Assembly: GCF_023100845.1 (NCBI RefSeq)
Contig: NZ_CP095864.1
Location: forward strand, 4,278,001 to 4,342,000
Direction: 5' to 3'
DNA from: Gordonia sp. PP30
Lineage (GTDB): Bacteria > Actinomycetota > Actinomycetes > Mycobacteriales > Mycobacteriaceae
DNA: 64,000 nt
Below the pieces are notes generated by a model. It was not told the origin of the DNA, searched no databases, and saw only the letters and a list, made by a program, of their open reading frames with translations. A program made the translations under genes and the position numbers. Below, piece by piece: positions 26,158-35,134 of the stretch; the stretch's first letter is position 1; each line of letters opens with the position of its first letter.

Positions 26158-26453
26158 CGCCTTCCCCTGGCCATCAGCACACTTTCCACTATCCCACGCT
26201 CACTGCCGGTCAACAACGGCGATGTCGTCAAGCTCTGCACGATCGTCATTCCGAGCAAACGCCCTTCGCCATTCAATGAGATCGACTGCTCGGCGGCCCA
26301 CTGAAAGCGCCGCCACCACTCCGCCCAGGACTCGATCTCGAGCCGATGCTCCCGGTCGACACGCTCCGAGTGCTGACGCTGCCACAGTGTCCCGATCACC
26401 CCGGCGCTCGTCAGCAGACCGAGGACCAGCGCCACCCATGCCTGCGCCGCCAT
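26145..26453 (-). CDS. Small single-pass membrane protein, function unknown
   Basis: The 102-residue product has an N-terminal membrane helix (AWVALVLGLLTSAGVIGTLW) followed by a basic, tryptophan-rich cytoplasmic segment (SWAEWWRRFQWAAEQS). GGGAGAG stands upstream of the ATG at 26453. It overlaps the next small gene. The topology resembles small phage-like membrane proteins common in actinobacterial genomes, but no prophage genes surround it. Confidence 0.5.
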   Translation of the reverse strand: MAAQAWVALVLGLLTSAGVIGTLWQRQHSERVDREHRLEIESWAEWWRRFQWAAEQSISLNGEGRLLGMTIVQSLTTSPLLTGSERGIVESVLMARGRRWSR

Positions 26454-26601
26454 CACGCACTCTCCCGGCCTGGCGTCTTCTCGTGTTCTGACATCTGTCC
26501 CCCCTACCGTCACCCTCAGGGTCGCCGATCGGGTCTGCGACGTCGAACACTCCATCCACAGGCCGTCCGAGTGCCGGTCGAGTTGTCCCCAGGAACGACA
26601 C

Positions 26602-26635
26602 GCGGCCCCGACCGGAGGGATCCGGTCGGGGCCGC
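26602..26635. terminator. Hairpin terminator after fadB
   Basis: A perfect 14-base-pair stem (GCGGCCCCGACCGG with its complement) and a six-base loop lie 22 bases beyond the fadB stop. Confidence 0.88.
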
Positions 26636-26656
26636 GGGTGTTCAGCCGAGCGAGAC

Positions 26657-28858
26657 TTACGCGGGGCGCAGGTTCTCGTTGGTCAGCGTGGTGACACCGT
26701 TCTCCGCCTTCGCGACCAGCGAGGCCGGCGGGCGGAAGTGCTCACCGTACGACTCGGCCAGCTCGTTGGCGCGAGCGACGAAGCCGGGGACCCCGCCGTC
26801 GTACTGGTTGATGTACTGGATCACGCCACCGGTCCACGCCGGGAAACCGATGCCGAAGATCGAGCCGATGTTGGCGTCCTCGACGGAGGTGAGCACACCC
26901 TCGTCGAAGCACTTCACGGTCTCCAGCGCCTCGGCGAAGAGCATGCGCTCTTCCATGTCGATCAGCGGGATCTCGACGCTGCCCGACTTGAAGTGCTCAC
27001 GCAGACCCGGCCACAGCAGGGTGCGCTTGCCGTCGGCGTAGTCGTAGAAACCGGCGCCGTCCTTCTTGGCGGTGCGGCCGTTCTCGACCATCCAGTCGAT
27101 CACCGCGTACGAGCCGTGCTCCGGGAACTCGCCGCCGGCGGCCTCGACGCCCTCCTTGGTGGCCTTGCGGATCTTCTGCATCAGCGTCAGCGTCAGCTCG
27201 TCCGAGAGCTGCAGCGGCGCGGCCGGGTAACCGGCCTGGCTGCCCGCCTGCTCGATGAAGGCCGGCTCCACACCCTCGCCGACGGCCGCGATGGCCTCGT
27301 TGATGAAGGTGCCGATGACCCGGCTGGTGAAGAAGCCGCGGCTGTCGTTGACGACGATCGGGGTCTTCCGGATCTGCAGGGTGTAGTCGATGACCTTGGC
27401 GAGCACCTCGTCCTTGGTCTTCTCACCGCAGATGATCTCGACCAGCGGCATCTTGTCGACCGGCGAGAAGAAGTGGATACCGATGAAGTCCTCGGGACGG
27501 TTGACGCCCTCGGCCAGCAGCGTGATCGGCAGGGTCGAGGTGTTCGAACCCAGCACGGCGTCCGGCTCGACGATGTCCTGGATCTCCTGGAACACCTTCT
27601 CCTTGACCTCGACCGACTCGAACGCGGCCTCAATCACCAGATCGACGCCCGCGAAGTCCTGCGGGTCGACGGTCGGGTGGATGCGGGCCAGCAGCGCGTC
27701 GGACTTCTCCTGCGTGGTCTTGCCGCGCGAGAGGGCCTTCTCCTCGAGCTTGACCGAGTAGTCCTTGCCGCGGTTGGCGGCGTCGATGTCGATGTCCTTG
27801 AGGACGACCTCGATGCCGGCCTTGGCCGAGACGTACGCGATGGCCGCGCCCATCATGCCGGCGCCGATGACGCCGACCTTCTTGGCCTGCCACTTGTCGA
27901 AGCCCTTGGGGCGCGAGCCGCCGCCGTTGATGTGCTGCAGATCGAAGAAGAACGCCTTGATCATGTTCTGCGCCACCTGGCCGGTGACCAGCGAGACGAA
28001 GTAGCGGGTCTCCACCAGGTCGGCGGTGTCGACGTCGACGTAGGCGCCCTCGATGGCCGCGGCCAGGATGGCGCGCGGGGCCGGCATGTTGGTGCCCTTG
28101 ATCTGCTTGCGCAGCAGTGCCGGGAAGGCCGGCAGGTTCGCGGCGACCTTCGGGTTGGTCGGCGCGCCACCGGGCATCTTGTAGCCCTTGACGTCGAACG
28201 GCTGCTGAGCCTCCGGGTTGGCGGCGATCCAGGCCTTCGCGGCCGGGAGCAGGTCGTCGACGGTCGGCACGACCTCGTCGACCAGACCGGTCTCCTTGGC
28301 CTTGGTGGGGTTGAACTGGGTGCCCTGCAGCAGCACGCCCATGAGAGCGTTCTGCATGCCGAGGAGGCGCACGGTGCGCACGACGCCGCCGCCACCCGGC
28401 AGCAGGCCGAGGGTCACCTCGGGAAGACCGATCTTGCTGCCCTTGGCATCCGCGGCGACGCGGTAGTGGCAGTGCAGCGCGATCTCCAGGCCACCGCCGA
28501 GCGCGGCTCCGTTGATGGCGGCGACGACCGGCTTGCCCAGGGTCTCCAGGCGGCGCAGCACGGCCTTCATGCCGTTGGTGCGCGCGGTGATGTCGGTGGC
28601 GATCTCCTCGGGAGTCTTGTCCTTCGGCGCCCCGCTGGTCATGTCCTTGAGGTCGCCGCCGGCGAAGAAGGTCTTCTTCGCCGAGGTCACCACGACGCCG
28701 GCGATATCGTCCTTCTCGGCCTCGAGCCGGTCGACGGTCGCAGCGATGGAATCCATGAACAACTGGTTCATGGTGTTGGCGCCCTGGTTCGGGTCGTCCA
28801 TGGTGAGGATGACGACGCCGTCGGCGTCCTTCTCCCACGCGATCATGTTCTCGCTCAT
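26657..28858 (-). CDS. fadB: Multifunctional enoyl-CoA hydratase/3-hydroxyacyl-CoA dehydrogenase
   Basis: This 733-residue fatty-acid beta-oxidation subunit hydrates enoyl-CoA and oxidises 3-hydroxyacyl-CoA. The N-terminal crotonase domain (about 1-200) has the oxyanion segments FFAGGDLKDM and GAALGGGLEIALHCHYR. The NAD-binding domain begins near residue 325 with GAGMMGAAIAY, and the C-terminal dehydrogenase domains contain FFSPVDKMPLVE and NDSRGFFTSRV. It follows fadA by 35 bases on the same strand, forming the usual two-gene trifunctional-type complex. The start MSENMIAWEKD is at an ATG. Confidence 0.95.
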   Translation of the reverse strand: MSENMIAWEKDADGVVILTMDDPNQGANTMNQLFMDSIAATVDRLEAEKDDIAGVVVTSAKKTFFAGGDLKDMTSGAPKDKTPEEIATDITARTNGMKAVLRRLETLGKPVVAAINGAALGGGLEIALHCHYRVAADAKGSKIGLPEVTLGLLPGGGGVVRTVRLLGMQNALMGVLLQGTQFNPTKAKETGLVDEVVPTVDDLLPAAKAWIAANPEAQQPFDVKGYKMPGGAPTNPKVAANLPAFPALLRKQIKGTNMPAPRAILAAAIEGAYVDVDTADLVETRYFVSLVTGQVAQNMIKAFFFDLQHINGGGSRPKGFDKWQAKKVGVIGAGMMGAAIAYVSAKAGIEVVLKDIDIDAANRGKDYSVKLEEKALSRGKTTQEKSDALLARIHPTVDPQDFAGVDLVIEAAFESVEVKEKVFQEIQDIVEPDAVLGSNTSTLPITLLAEGVNRPEDFIGIHFFSPVDKMPLVEIICGEKTKDEVLAKVIDYTLQIRKTPIVVNDSRGFFTSRVIGTFINEAIAAVGEGVEPAFIEQAGSQAGYPAAPLQLSDELTLTLMQKIRKATKEGVEAAGGEFPEHGSYAVIDWMVENGRTAKKDGAGFYDYADGKRTLLWPGLREHFKSGSVEIPLIDMEERMLFAEALETVKCFDEGVLTSVEDANIGSIFGIGFPAWTGGVIQYINQYDGGVPGFVARANELAESYGEHFRPPASLVAKAENGVTTLTNENLRPA

Positions 28859-28893
28859 GAGGTTAAGTCTTTTCCTTCTCTAGTCCGGCGGCG

Positions 28894-30105
28894 TCAGACG
28901 CGCTCGATGATGGTCGCGACGCCCATGCCGCCGCCGATGCAGAGGGTGACCAGGCCGTAGCGGCCGCCGGTGCGCTCCAGCTCGTCCAGGCAGGTGCCCA
29001 GGATCATGGCGCCGGTGGCGCCGAGCGGGTGACCCATGGCGATCGCGCCGCCGTTGACGTTCACCTTCTCGTGGGGGATGCCGAGATCCTTCTCCCACTT
29101 CATGACGACCGAGGCGAAGGCCTCGTTCAGCTCGTAGACGTCGATGTCGTCGACGGTCAGGCCGGCCTTGTCCAGGGCCTTCTGGGTGGCCGGGGTCGGG
29201 CCGGTGAGCATGATCGACGGCTCGCTGCCGACCTCGGCGAAGGCGACGATGCGCCCGCGCGGGGTGAGGCCGTTGCGCTTGCCCGCCTCTTCCGAACCGA
29301 TCAGGACGACGCCGGCGCCGTCGACGATGCCGGAGCTGTTGCCGCCGGTGTGGACGTGGTTCACCTTCTCCACGCTCGGGTACTTCTGCATGATGACGTC
29401 ATCGAAGCCGGCCATGGCGGCGAGCGCCTCGAACGCGGGCTTGAGCTTGCCGAGGCTCTCGACGGTGCTGCCCGGACGCATGTGCTCGTCCTTCTCCAGC
29501 ACGGTGACGCCGTTGATGTCCTTCACCGGGACCACCGAGTTGTCGAAGCGGCCGGCCTCCCAGGCCGCCGCCGCACGACGCTGCGACTCCGCGGCGAAGG
29601 CGTCGACGTCTTCCCGGCTGAAGCCCTCGATGGTGGCGATGGTGTCGGCACCGATGCCCTGCGGGGTGATGTAGTTGTCGTACGCGGTGGCGGGATCCAT
29701 GAAGAGCGCACCGCCGTCGCTGCCCATCGGCACGCGCGACATCGACTCGACGCCACCGGCGATCACCAGGTCGTCGAAGCCGGACGCGACCTTGGACGCA
29801 GCCAGGTTCACGGCCTCCAGGCCCGACGCGCAGAAGCGGTTGACCTGGGTACCCGGAACGGTCTCACCGAGACCGGAGACCAGCGCCGCGGTGCGGGCGA
29901 TCACGGCGCCCTGCTCGCCGACCGGGGAGACCACGCCGAGCACCACGTCGTCGACGGCCTTCGGATCGAGATCGGGGTGACGCTCGAGGAGCGCGTCGAT
30001 CAGGCCGGAGACCAGGTCGATCGGCTTGACGCTGTGCAGAGCGCCTCCGCGCTGCTTGCCGCGAGGCGTGCGCACCGCGTCGTAGATGAATGCTTGGTCA
30101 GGCAC
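28894..30105 (-). CDS. fadA: Acetyl-CoA C-acyltransferase (3-ketoacyl-CoA thiolase)
   Basis: This 403-residue thiolase performs the last step of beta-oxidation. The acyl-accepting Cys lies in [12 protein letters not shown], the HPLGATGA motif supplies the His, and CIGGGMGVA holds the second Cys. The GTG at 30105 is preferred because GAAAGGAACA stands just upstream; a longer start at 30120 would add five residues. It is the promoter-proximal gene of the fadA-fadB operon and is divergent from a double-domain TetR regulator that probably controls it. Confidence 0.94.
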   Translation of the reverse strand: MPDQAFIYDAVRTPRGKQRGGALHSVKPIDLVSGLIDALLERHPDLDPKAVDDVVLGVVSPVGEQGAVIARTAALVSGLGETVPGTQVNRFCASGLEAVNLAASKVASGFDDLVIAGGVESMSRVPMGSDGGALFMDPATAYDNYITPQGIGADTIATIEGFSREDVDAFAAESQRRAAAAWEAGRFDNSVVPVKDINGVTVLEKDEHMRPGSTVESLGKLKPAFEALAAMAGFDDVIMQKYPSVEKVNHVHTGGNSSGIVDGAGVVLIGSEEAGKRNGLTPRGRIVAFAEVGSEPSIMLTGPTPATQKALDKAGLTVDDIDVYELNEAFASVVMKWEKDLGIPHEKVNVNGGAIAMGHPLGATGAMILGTCLDELERTGGRYGLVTLCIGGGMGVATIIERV

Positions 30106-30229
30106 TTGTGTTCCTTTCACACGAACCTAGGTGGTTACCCAGTGAGGCTAACGCGGAATAACGCTCTTGGCTATACCCACAGGTGAATCCGTAGGAATTC
30201 GCTCCAGCTTCGGCTATGGTCGGTTCACG

Positions 30230-31405
30230 ATGCCGACCGACAAGACCGCCCGCAGCAGTCGCGCGGAGGACCGCCGCCGCCAGCTCATCGCTGCGGCCGC
30301 CAGTCTCTTCGCCGATCGCGGCTACCCGAATGTCTCGGTCTCCGACATCGCCGCGCGGGCCGGGGTCAGCACGCCCACCGTGTACCGCCACTTCGCCGAC
30401 AAGCAGGCGCTGCTCTTCGCCGCCACCCAGTGCGCCGTCGACGCCTTCGAATCGCAGACCGAGGCCGCGCTGGCGGCCGCCGGCGACCCGGCGCAGGCCG
30501 TCGTCGCCGCGGCCACCGCGCTCGGCACCTCCGGCACGGGTCAGACCGCGCTGTGGCGCTGGTCGGGCCAGCACCTGTCGGACGAGCAGAACCGCGAGGT
30601 GGTGCGGCGCACCCGCTCGGTGCTGCGGCGGTGGGCCGCGGCCATCGCGCAGGCACGACCCGAACTCAGCGAGCGGGAGTCGATGTACCTCGCCGGCGCC
30701 GTCCTGTCGGTCTCCGGCAGCCTGATCGGCCGCACCTCGAAGTCCGATCTGGCCGCGGTCAATTCGGCCGTGCGGCAGCTGATCTGGCGATTGTTCGAGT
30801 TGCGGCCGGCCCTGGCGCCGCCGCTCACCGAGCACCCGGCGGGCCTCCCCGGCGAGGGCGGGCGGCGCGACGAGATCCTCGACGCCGCCGCCGCATTGTT
30901 CGCCGCCCGCGGCTACGAGGGCACCGGAATGGACGACATCGGCGCCGCCGTCGGCATCACCGGTCCCAGCGTCTACAAGCATTTCGCCTCGAAAGACGCG
31001 ATCCTGGTCGCGATCAGCCAGCGCAGTTCCCTCCGCCTGCAGGCCGATGCCCTCGCCGCGTCGGCGCGAACCGACCGTCCGGCCGAACTCCTCGGCCTCC
31101 TGGTGGACTCCTATGTGCAGACGATCACCGGCACACCCGATCTGCTGGTCGCGCTGATCAGCGGTTACGCCCTCCAGGAGAACCCGCACGCCGGGGAGCT
31201 CGTGGCCGCGCAGCGCCGCTACGTGGTCCGCTGGATCGACCTGCTCCAGGCCGTCCACCCGGAGATGTCGCGGCCGTGTGCCGCGCTCACCGTGCGTGCG
31301 GCGCTCGCCGTGGTCAACGACGCCGTGCGGATGCCCCGGAGCACCCCGCGCCCGGAGTTCGCCGCCCGGATGGCCTACCTGGTGAAAGGCCTTCTACAGG
31401 CCTGA
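30230..31405 (+). CDS. TetR-family regulator with two TetR domains
   Basis: This 391-residue protein contains two complete TetR DNA-binding modules in tandem. The first helix-turn-helix is VSVSDIAARAGVSTPTVYRH (about residues 36-55); the second, about 215 residues later, is GMDDIGAAVGITGPSVYKH. Each is followed by a helical ligand-binding region. The ordinary TetR dimer may thus be formed within one chain. It is divergent from fadA across a 124-base gap, so regulation of beta-oxidation is likely by position. It is co-directional with the cyclase gene 32 bases downstream. Confidence 0.88.
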   Translation: MPTDKTARSSRAEDRRRQLIAAAASLFADRGYPNVSVSDIAARAGVSTPTVYRHFADKQALLFAATQCAVDAFESQTEAALAAAGDPAQAVVAAATALGTSGTGQTALWRWSGQHLSDEQNREVVRRTRSVLRRWAAAIAQARPELSERESMYLAGAVLSVSGSLIGRTSKSDLAAVNSAVRQLIWRLFELRPALAPPLTEHPAGLPGEGGRRDEILDAAAALFAARGYEGTGMDDIGAAVGITGPSVYKHFASKDAILVAISQRSSLRLQADALAASARTDRPAELLGLLVDSYVQTITGTPDLLVALISGYALQENPHAGELVAAQRRYVVRWIDLLQAVHPEMSRPCAALTVRAALAVVNDAVRMPRSTPRPEFAARMAYLVKGLLQA

Positions 31406-31437
31406 CACCGGCGGGTGCGGGATGAAACACTGGTCGA

Positions 31438-32520
31438 ATGGAAGACGAAGAGCTGCCGTACCGCTACAGCAGCGAGGAGATCATCGAGCAGCTGCGCGTC
31501 GATTCCGACTTCGCCGACCGGCTGTGGCGCGCCTTCGGATTCGCCCGGAACACCGAGCGCGCCGACTCGGCCTCGGTGTTCTCCGAGGCCGACCTCGCCG
31601 CGCTCGCCGTCTTCGCCGGCAGCGACCGGGAGATCGATCCGGCGGCGCAGGTCGCCGCGGCGCGGTCCATCGGGCAGGCGACGGCGCGGCTCGCCGAATG
31701 GCAGGCCGAGCAGATCCGGCTGCTCGCCGCCGATCCGCGCGTCACCCTGACCGCCGACCAGCTGATCAATGCACTCGCCCACCTGCAGCAGGCGGTCTGG
31801 CGACGCCACCTCGACAGCTTCCTGGCCCGCGGCGGCGGCCCGCACACCGGCGAGGGCGACGAGGTGATCGTCGGATTCGCCGACATCGTCGGCTACACCT
31901 CGCTCTCCCGGCGGCTGCGGCTGGCCGCCCTCGAAGCCCTCCTGGAGAGCTTCGAGTCGGCCGCCCACCTGATCATCACGACGCACAACGGCAAGGTGAT
32001 CAAGTCGATCGGCGACGCCGTGATGTTCACCGCTCCCACGCACGCGGCGGCGGCAGACATCGCCATCGAACTGCACGCCCTGACCTCGGACGGCGAACTC
32101 CCCACCCTGCGCATCGGCCTGGCATCGGGGCGGGCGCTGACCCGGATGGGCGACGTCTTCGGCGAGCCGGTCAACATCGCCGCCCGGCTGGCGAGCGCGG
32201 CGCGCGAGGGCACCACGCTGGTCGACGGCAACCTGGCGGCGGCGCTCGCCGATCAACCCGAGTTCTACCTCCACCACATCAGTTCGCTCTCGGTGCGCGG
32301 CTACCGCCGCCTGAAGGCCTACGTCCTGGAGCGGCACCGGGACGCCCCCTCCGTGCTGGCCGCCGCGGAACGAGAGGCCGCGGAGGCCGCCGCGCGCGCT
32401 GAAGCCGCGGCCGCCGAGAAGGCGCGCATCGCCGCCGAGAAGGTGGAGCAGAAGGCTGCCAAGAAGGCGGCGCGGACCCGCTCCCGCGCCGAACGGAAGG
32501 CCGCTAAGGCCGCGGACTGA
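31438..32520 (+). CDS. Class III adenylate/guanylate cyclase-domain protein
   Basis: This 360-residue protein has an N-terminal helical regulatory region (about 1-135) and a class III cyclase domain with the metal-binding Asp in GFADIVGYTSLSRRL, a second Asp in KSIGDAVMF, and the transition-state Asn/Arg in EPVNIAARL. These key residues suggest an active enzyme, probably making cAMP. The last 65 residues are an Ala/Lys/Arg-rich coiled coil. No membrane segment is present. It may be co-transcribed with the double TetR gene. Its inducer is unknown. Confidence 0.88.
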   Translation: MEDEELPYRYSSEEIIEQLRVDSDFADRLWRAFGFARNTERADSASVFSEADLAALAVFAGSDREIDPAAQVAAARSIGQATARLAEWQAEQIRLLAADPRVTLTADQLINALAHLQQAVWRRHLDSFLARGGGPHTGEGDEVIVGFADIVGYTSLSRRLRLAALEALLESFESAAHLIITTHNGKVIKSIGDAVMFTAPTHAAAADIAIELHALTSDGELPTLRIGLASGRALTRMGDVFGEPVNIAARLASAAREGTTLVDGNLAAALADQPEFYLHHISSLSVRGYRRLKAYVLERHRDAPSVLAAAEREAAEAAARAEAAAAEKARIAAEKVEQKAAKKAARTRSRAERKAAKAAD

Positions 32521-32548
32521 GCGGCACGCCCCCGGCGTGGGCCGCGGT

Positions 32549-32583
32549 CATCGCCGGTGTCGCCGCCCTCGACACCGGCGATG
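32549..32583. terminator. Bidirectional hairpin terminator
   Basis: A perfect 14-base-pair stem (CATCGCCGGTGTCG with its complement) and a seven-base loop separate the converging cyclase gene and the microcompartment-associated catabolic operon. Confidence 0.87.
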
Positions 32584-32595
32584 CCACGGCCGGCG

Positions 32596-33273
32596 TCATC
32601 CGCGGAGCGCCCGCCATTCGGCGAAGACGTCATCAGCGGTCCGGCCCTCGAGTGTCGCCCAGCGCGCCTCGTGCAGGCTGCCGTCCACGTCGGTGGCCTG
32701 CGGGACGGCGATGCGCACCATGCCGGCGCCACCCGCGGCGGTGAGACCGAGTTCCGAATCCTCGAGCACCACGCACTCGCGCGGATCGAATCCGAGCAGG
32801 CGGGCCGCCGTGAGGTACGGCTCGGGATGCGGTTTCCCGTTCGTCACGTCGTCGCCGGTGACGACGACGTCGAACTCGGGCGCGCCCGGCGCGTCGAGCA
32901 CCAGCTGCGCCGACTCCCGGTAGGCCATCGTGACCAGGCCGATGCGTACCCCGGTAGCGGCCACCGAGGTCAGCAGCTCCAGGGCACCGTCGCGCCACGG
33001 CAGACTGCGCCGCATCGCCTGGGTGACCCCGGACACGACGTGCTCGATGAGTTCCTCCCTCGGCCGCACCGCACCCGCCGCCTGCAACTGATCGGCGAAG
33101 TCGTCGAGCGACGTGCCGATCGATGCCTCCCGGTGCGCGTCGGTCCACTCCCCGCCGGTCTCCAGCACGAAGCGGCTGCCGACCTCGGCGTACAGGTGGT
33201 CGGTCTCGATCAGGGTGCCGTCCATGTCGAACAGCACGGCGGCAGGCCGGGCCGTCACAGCGTCTGCAGCCAT
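32596..33273 (-). CDS. HAD-superfamily phosphatase
   Basis: This 225-residue HAD hydrolase of the beta-phosphoglucomutase-like group has motif I FDMDGT (Asp16 nucleophile, Asp18), motif II VTMAYRES, a Lys in NGKPHPEP, and motif IV VLEDSELG. It is predicted to dephosphorylate a small metabolite. It overlaps the adjacent kinase gene by 19 bases and is the last gene of an operon with two APH-type kinases, an amidase and an SDR. A phosphatase next to kinases in a microcompartment locus suggests proofreading, recycling of a stray phosphorylated amino alcohol, or a mutase; this is inference. Confidence 0.88.
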   Translation of the reverse strand: MAADAVTARPAAVLFDMDGTLIETDHLYAEVGSRFVLETGGEWTDAHREASIGTSLDDFADQLQAAGAVRPREELIEHVVSGVTQAMRRSLPWRDGALELLTSVAATGVRIGLVTMAYRESAQLVLDAPGAPEFDVVVTGDDVTNGKPHPEPYLTAARLLGFDPRECVVLEDSELGLTAAGGAGMVRIAVPQATDVDGSLHEARWATLEGRTADDVFAEWRALRG

Positions 33274-34232
33274 CGGCCCCACCTCGGATCCGCCATCTTG
33301 GCGCGGGCCCGCGCCAGCTTCCACGCGCCGTACTTGTAGAAGTCGTAGTCCCAGTTGCGGATCACTTCCTGGTAGAAGCACCCGAAGATGCCCCACTTCA
33401 GGTCGGCCAGCGCGGCCGCGACCTGGACCCGGGCCACCACCTCCGGGCTGGTGTGCCCGTACTTCGCCTCGACGCAGCGGAGGATCATGTCCTCGTCGTA
33501 GAAGTATTCGGTGAAGGTGACCGCCAGGTCGTAGGCCCGCTCGTTGTTCGACGCGAACTCGAAGTCGACCAGCTTCATCGGCTTCCCGTCGGCGACCAGG
33601 AAGTTGCCCGGCATCGGGTCGTTGTGGCACGGCACGATGTCGAGCCCGGACGCCGTGAACGCCGCCCGCGCCGCCTCGTACTCGCGGAGCATCTGGATGG
33701 AGTACGGCGGCAGTTGCACGCCGAGTTCGGCGACCTGGTCCAGGTGTTCGTCGATGAGGTCGAAGATCGTCTTGGTGAGCGGCAGTTCACCGATCCGGTG
33801 GAACTCGGTCTGCAGGCCGAGCACCGATTCGGCGACGTCCCAGCGCTTCATGTCGGCGTTGGTGCAGGCGCGGTATCCCTCGAGGAACTCGACGATCTCC
33901 ACCCCGGTCGCCGGATCGAACCGGACGATCTTCGGGCTGATACCGAGCTCGCCCGCCCGCTTGGCCGCCTCGTGGGAGTTGGCGCGGTCGATGTATTCCT
34001 CGGTACCGGCACCGGGCACCTTGAGGAAGTAGACGACGTCGTCGCCGACCACCTCCACTCGCCAATTGCTGTTCTGCAGCCCGCCGAACAGCGGCGAGTA
34101 GCGCACCTCGCGCCCGGTCCATTCGGTCACCGCGCGGATGCACTCCTCGACGGCGGCCTCACTCTCGTTGCGGGCCGTGCCGAGCCAGCGTGTCTCTTGA
34201 GCGTGTGCGGGATTGCTGGTTCCGTTCGCCAT
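33255..34232 (-). CDS. APH/choline kinase-family phosphotransferase (candidate amino-alcohol kinase 1)
   Basis: This 325-residue aminoglycoside phosphotransferase-fold kinase resembles choline/ethanolamine kinases. Motifs are the ATP-site segment PLFGGLQNSNWRVE, a Lys in YFLKVPG, the Brenner-type catalytic CHNDPMPGN, and LVDFEFASNNERAYDLA with the metal-binding Asp. It likely phosphorylates the hydroxyl of an amino alcohol such as 1-amino-2-propanol or ethanolamine, activating it for phosphate elimination by the aminotransferase-fold enzyme encoded at 42249-43706. Its ATG shares one base with the stop of the second kinase gene (TGATG). Confidence 0.85.
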   Translation of the reverse strand: MANGTSNPAHAQETRWLGTARNESEAAVEECIRAVTEWTGREVRYSPLFGGLQNSNWRVEVVGDDVVYFLKVPGAGTEEYIDRANSHEAAKRAGELGISPKIVRFDPATGVEIVEFLEGYRACTNADMKRWDVAESVLGLQTEFHRIGELPLTKTIFDLIDEHLDQVAELGVQLPPYSIQMLREYEAARAAFTASGLDIVPCHNDPMPGNFLVADGKPMKLVDFEFASNNERAYDLAVTFTEYFYDEDMILRCVEAKYGHTSPEVVARVQVAAALADLKWGIFGCFYQEVIRNWDYDFYKYGAWKLARARAKMADPRWGRWLQTL

Positions 34233-35134
34233 CAGAGGCTCCTCAAGTAGTCGTCCACCGCGTGGTCGGACAGTCCGACGCGGGCCCACAGGAACATCCA
34301 GTCCGAGAACTTCGAATACTCCAGCGTGCCCGGGTCGCAGTGGTCGGCCCACGCGCCGATCAGGCCGCCGCGGACGGCTTCGGCGAAGCCGTAGCACTTG
34401 GCCCGCGCGTACAGCCGCTCGTCGTAGCCGCCCCAGATCTCCTCGAACACCGCGCGGGCATCGCAGTTGCCCAGGCCGAGTTCGAGGACCAGCGAGCCCA
34501 CGTCCTGTACCGGGTCGGCGACGGCCGCCCAGTCGAAGTCGAGCAGGAGCACCCGCCCGGTCTCCCGGTCGATCGCCACGTTGGAGCAGTTCGCGTCGCC
34601 GTGGATCAGCACCGTGTCGTACCCGGTGGCCTCGATCCGCCGCTCCGCATCGGCCAGGGCCCGCAGCATCCACGGCAGGTCGGCCGGCAACTGGGCGCCG
34701 GCGGCCACGCTGCGCTCATGGAGGGCGCGGACGTCGTCGAACACCGTAGCTTTCCGGGCCCGCGGCACGTCCAGTTCCCAGACGGCGCGGCGCTGGGCGA
34801 TCAGCGCGGCCCGCCGGTCGGCGTGATTGAAGTCCTCCAGCGAGGCCGTCGCGAAGTCCTCGGTCAGGTCGGCCATCACCAGCCGGCCGGACGACGCGTC
34901 GGCGTCGAAGACCTCCGGACCGATGCCCCGCGCACCGACCGCGGCGCTGACCGCGAACGACGACTCGATGTCGAGGTAGGTGCGCGCCACGTCGGTGATC
35001 GTCTTGACGAACGCCGTGGTCGACGATCCGTCCAGCCGCTTGCGGGCGCGCAGTGAATCGGCGCCCCACCACTGCGGGCTCGCCATCGTCGCGGCCGGCG
35101 GCGTCAGCGCATCGTCGTCGATGAGCGCGATCAT
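34232..35134 (-). CDS. APH-family phosphotransferase (candidate amino-alcohol kinase 2)
   Basis: This 300-residue second APH-fold kinase diverges strongly from its neighbour. It retains the catalytic loop LIHGDANCSNVAID and the metal site LLLDFDWAAVADP. The N-terminal lobe is short and has GSSTTAFVKTITD in place of the classical glycine loop. It overlaps the amidase stop by four bases (ATGA). Two adjacent kinases may act on different enantiomers or on a different amino alcohol, or one may be regulatory. Microcompartment localisation is uncertain, as no C-terminal targeting helix is evident. Confidence 0.82.
   Translation of the reverse strand: MIALIDDDALTPPAATMASPQWWGADSLRARKRLDGSSTTAFVKTITDVARTYLDIESSFAVSAAVGARGIGPEVFDADASSGRLVMADLTEDFATASLEDFNHADRRAALIAQRRAVWELDVPRARKATVFDDVRALHERSVAAGAQLPADLPWMLRALADAERRIEATGYDTVLIHGDANCSNVAIDRETGRVLLLDFDWAAVADPVQDVGSLVLELGLGNCDARAVFEEIWGGYDERLYARAKCYGFAEAVRGGLIGAWADHCDPGTLEYSKFSDWMFLWARVGLSDHAVDDYLRSL

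Noticed and set aside
25972-26453. Prophage remnant
   Set aside because: Only two small genes of uncertain nature; no integrase, terminase, capsid or attachment repeats nearby.
26738-28960. A 740-codon open frame on the plus strand opposite fadB
   Set aside because: It mirrors the codon-position GC bias of the real fadB gene, has Arg/Asp/Gly-rich low-complexity content and no recognisable domain. Long antisense frames are expected at this GC content.
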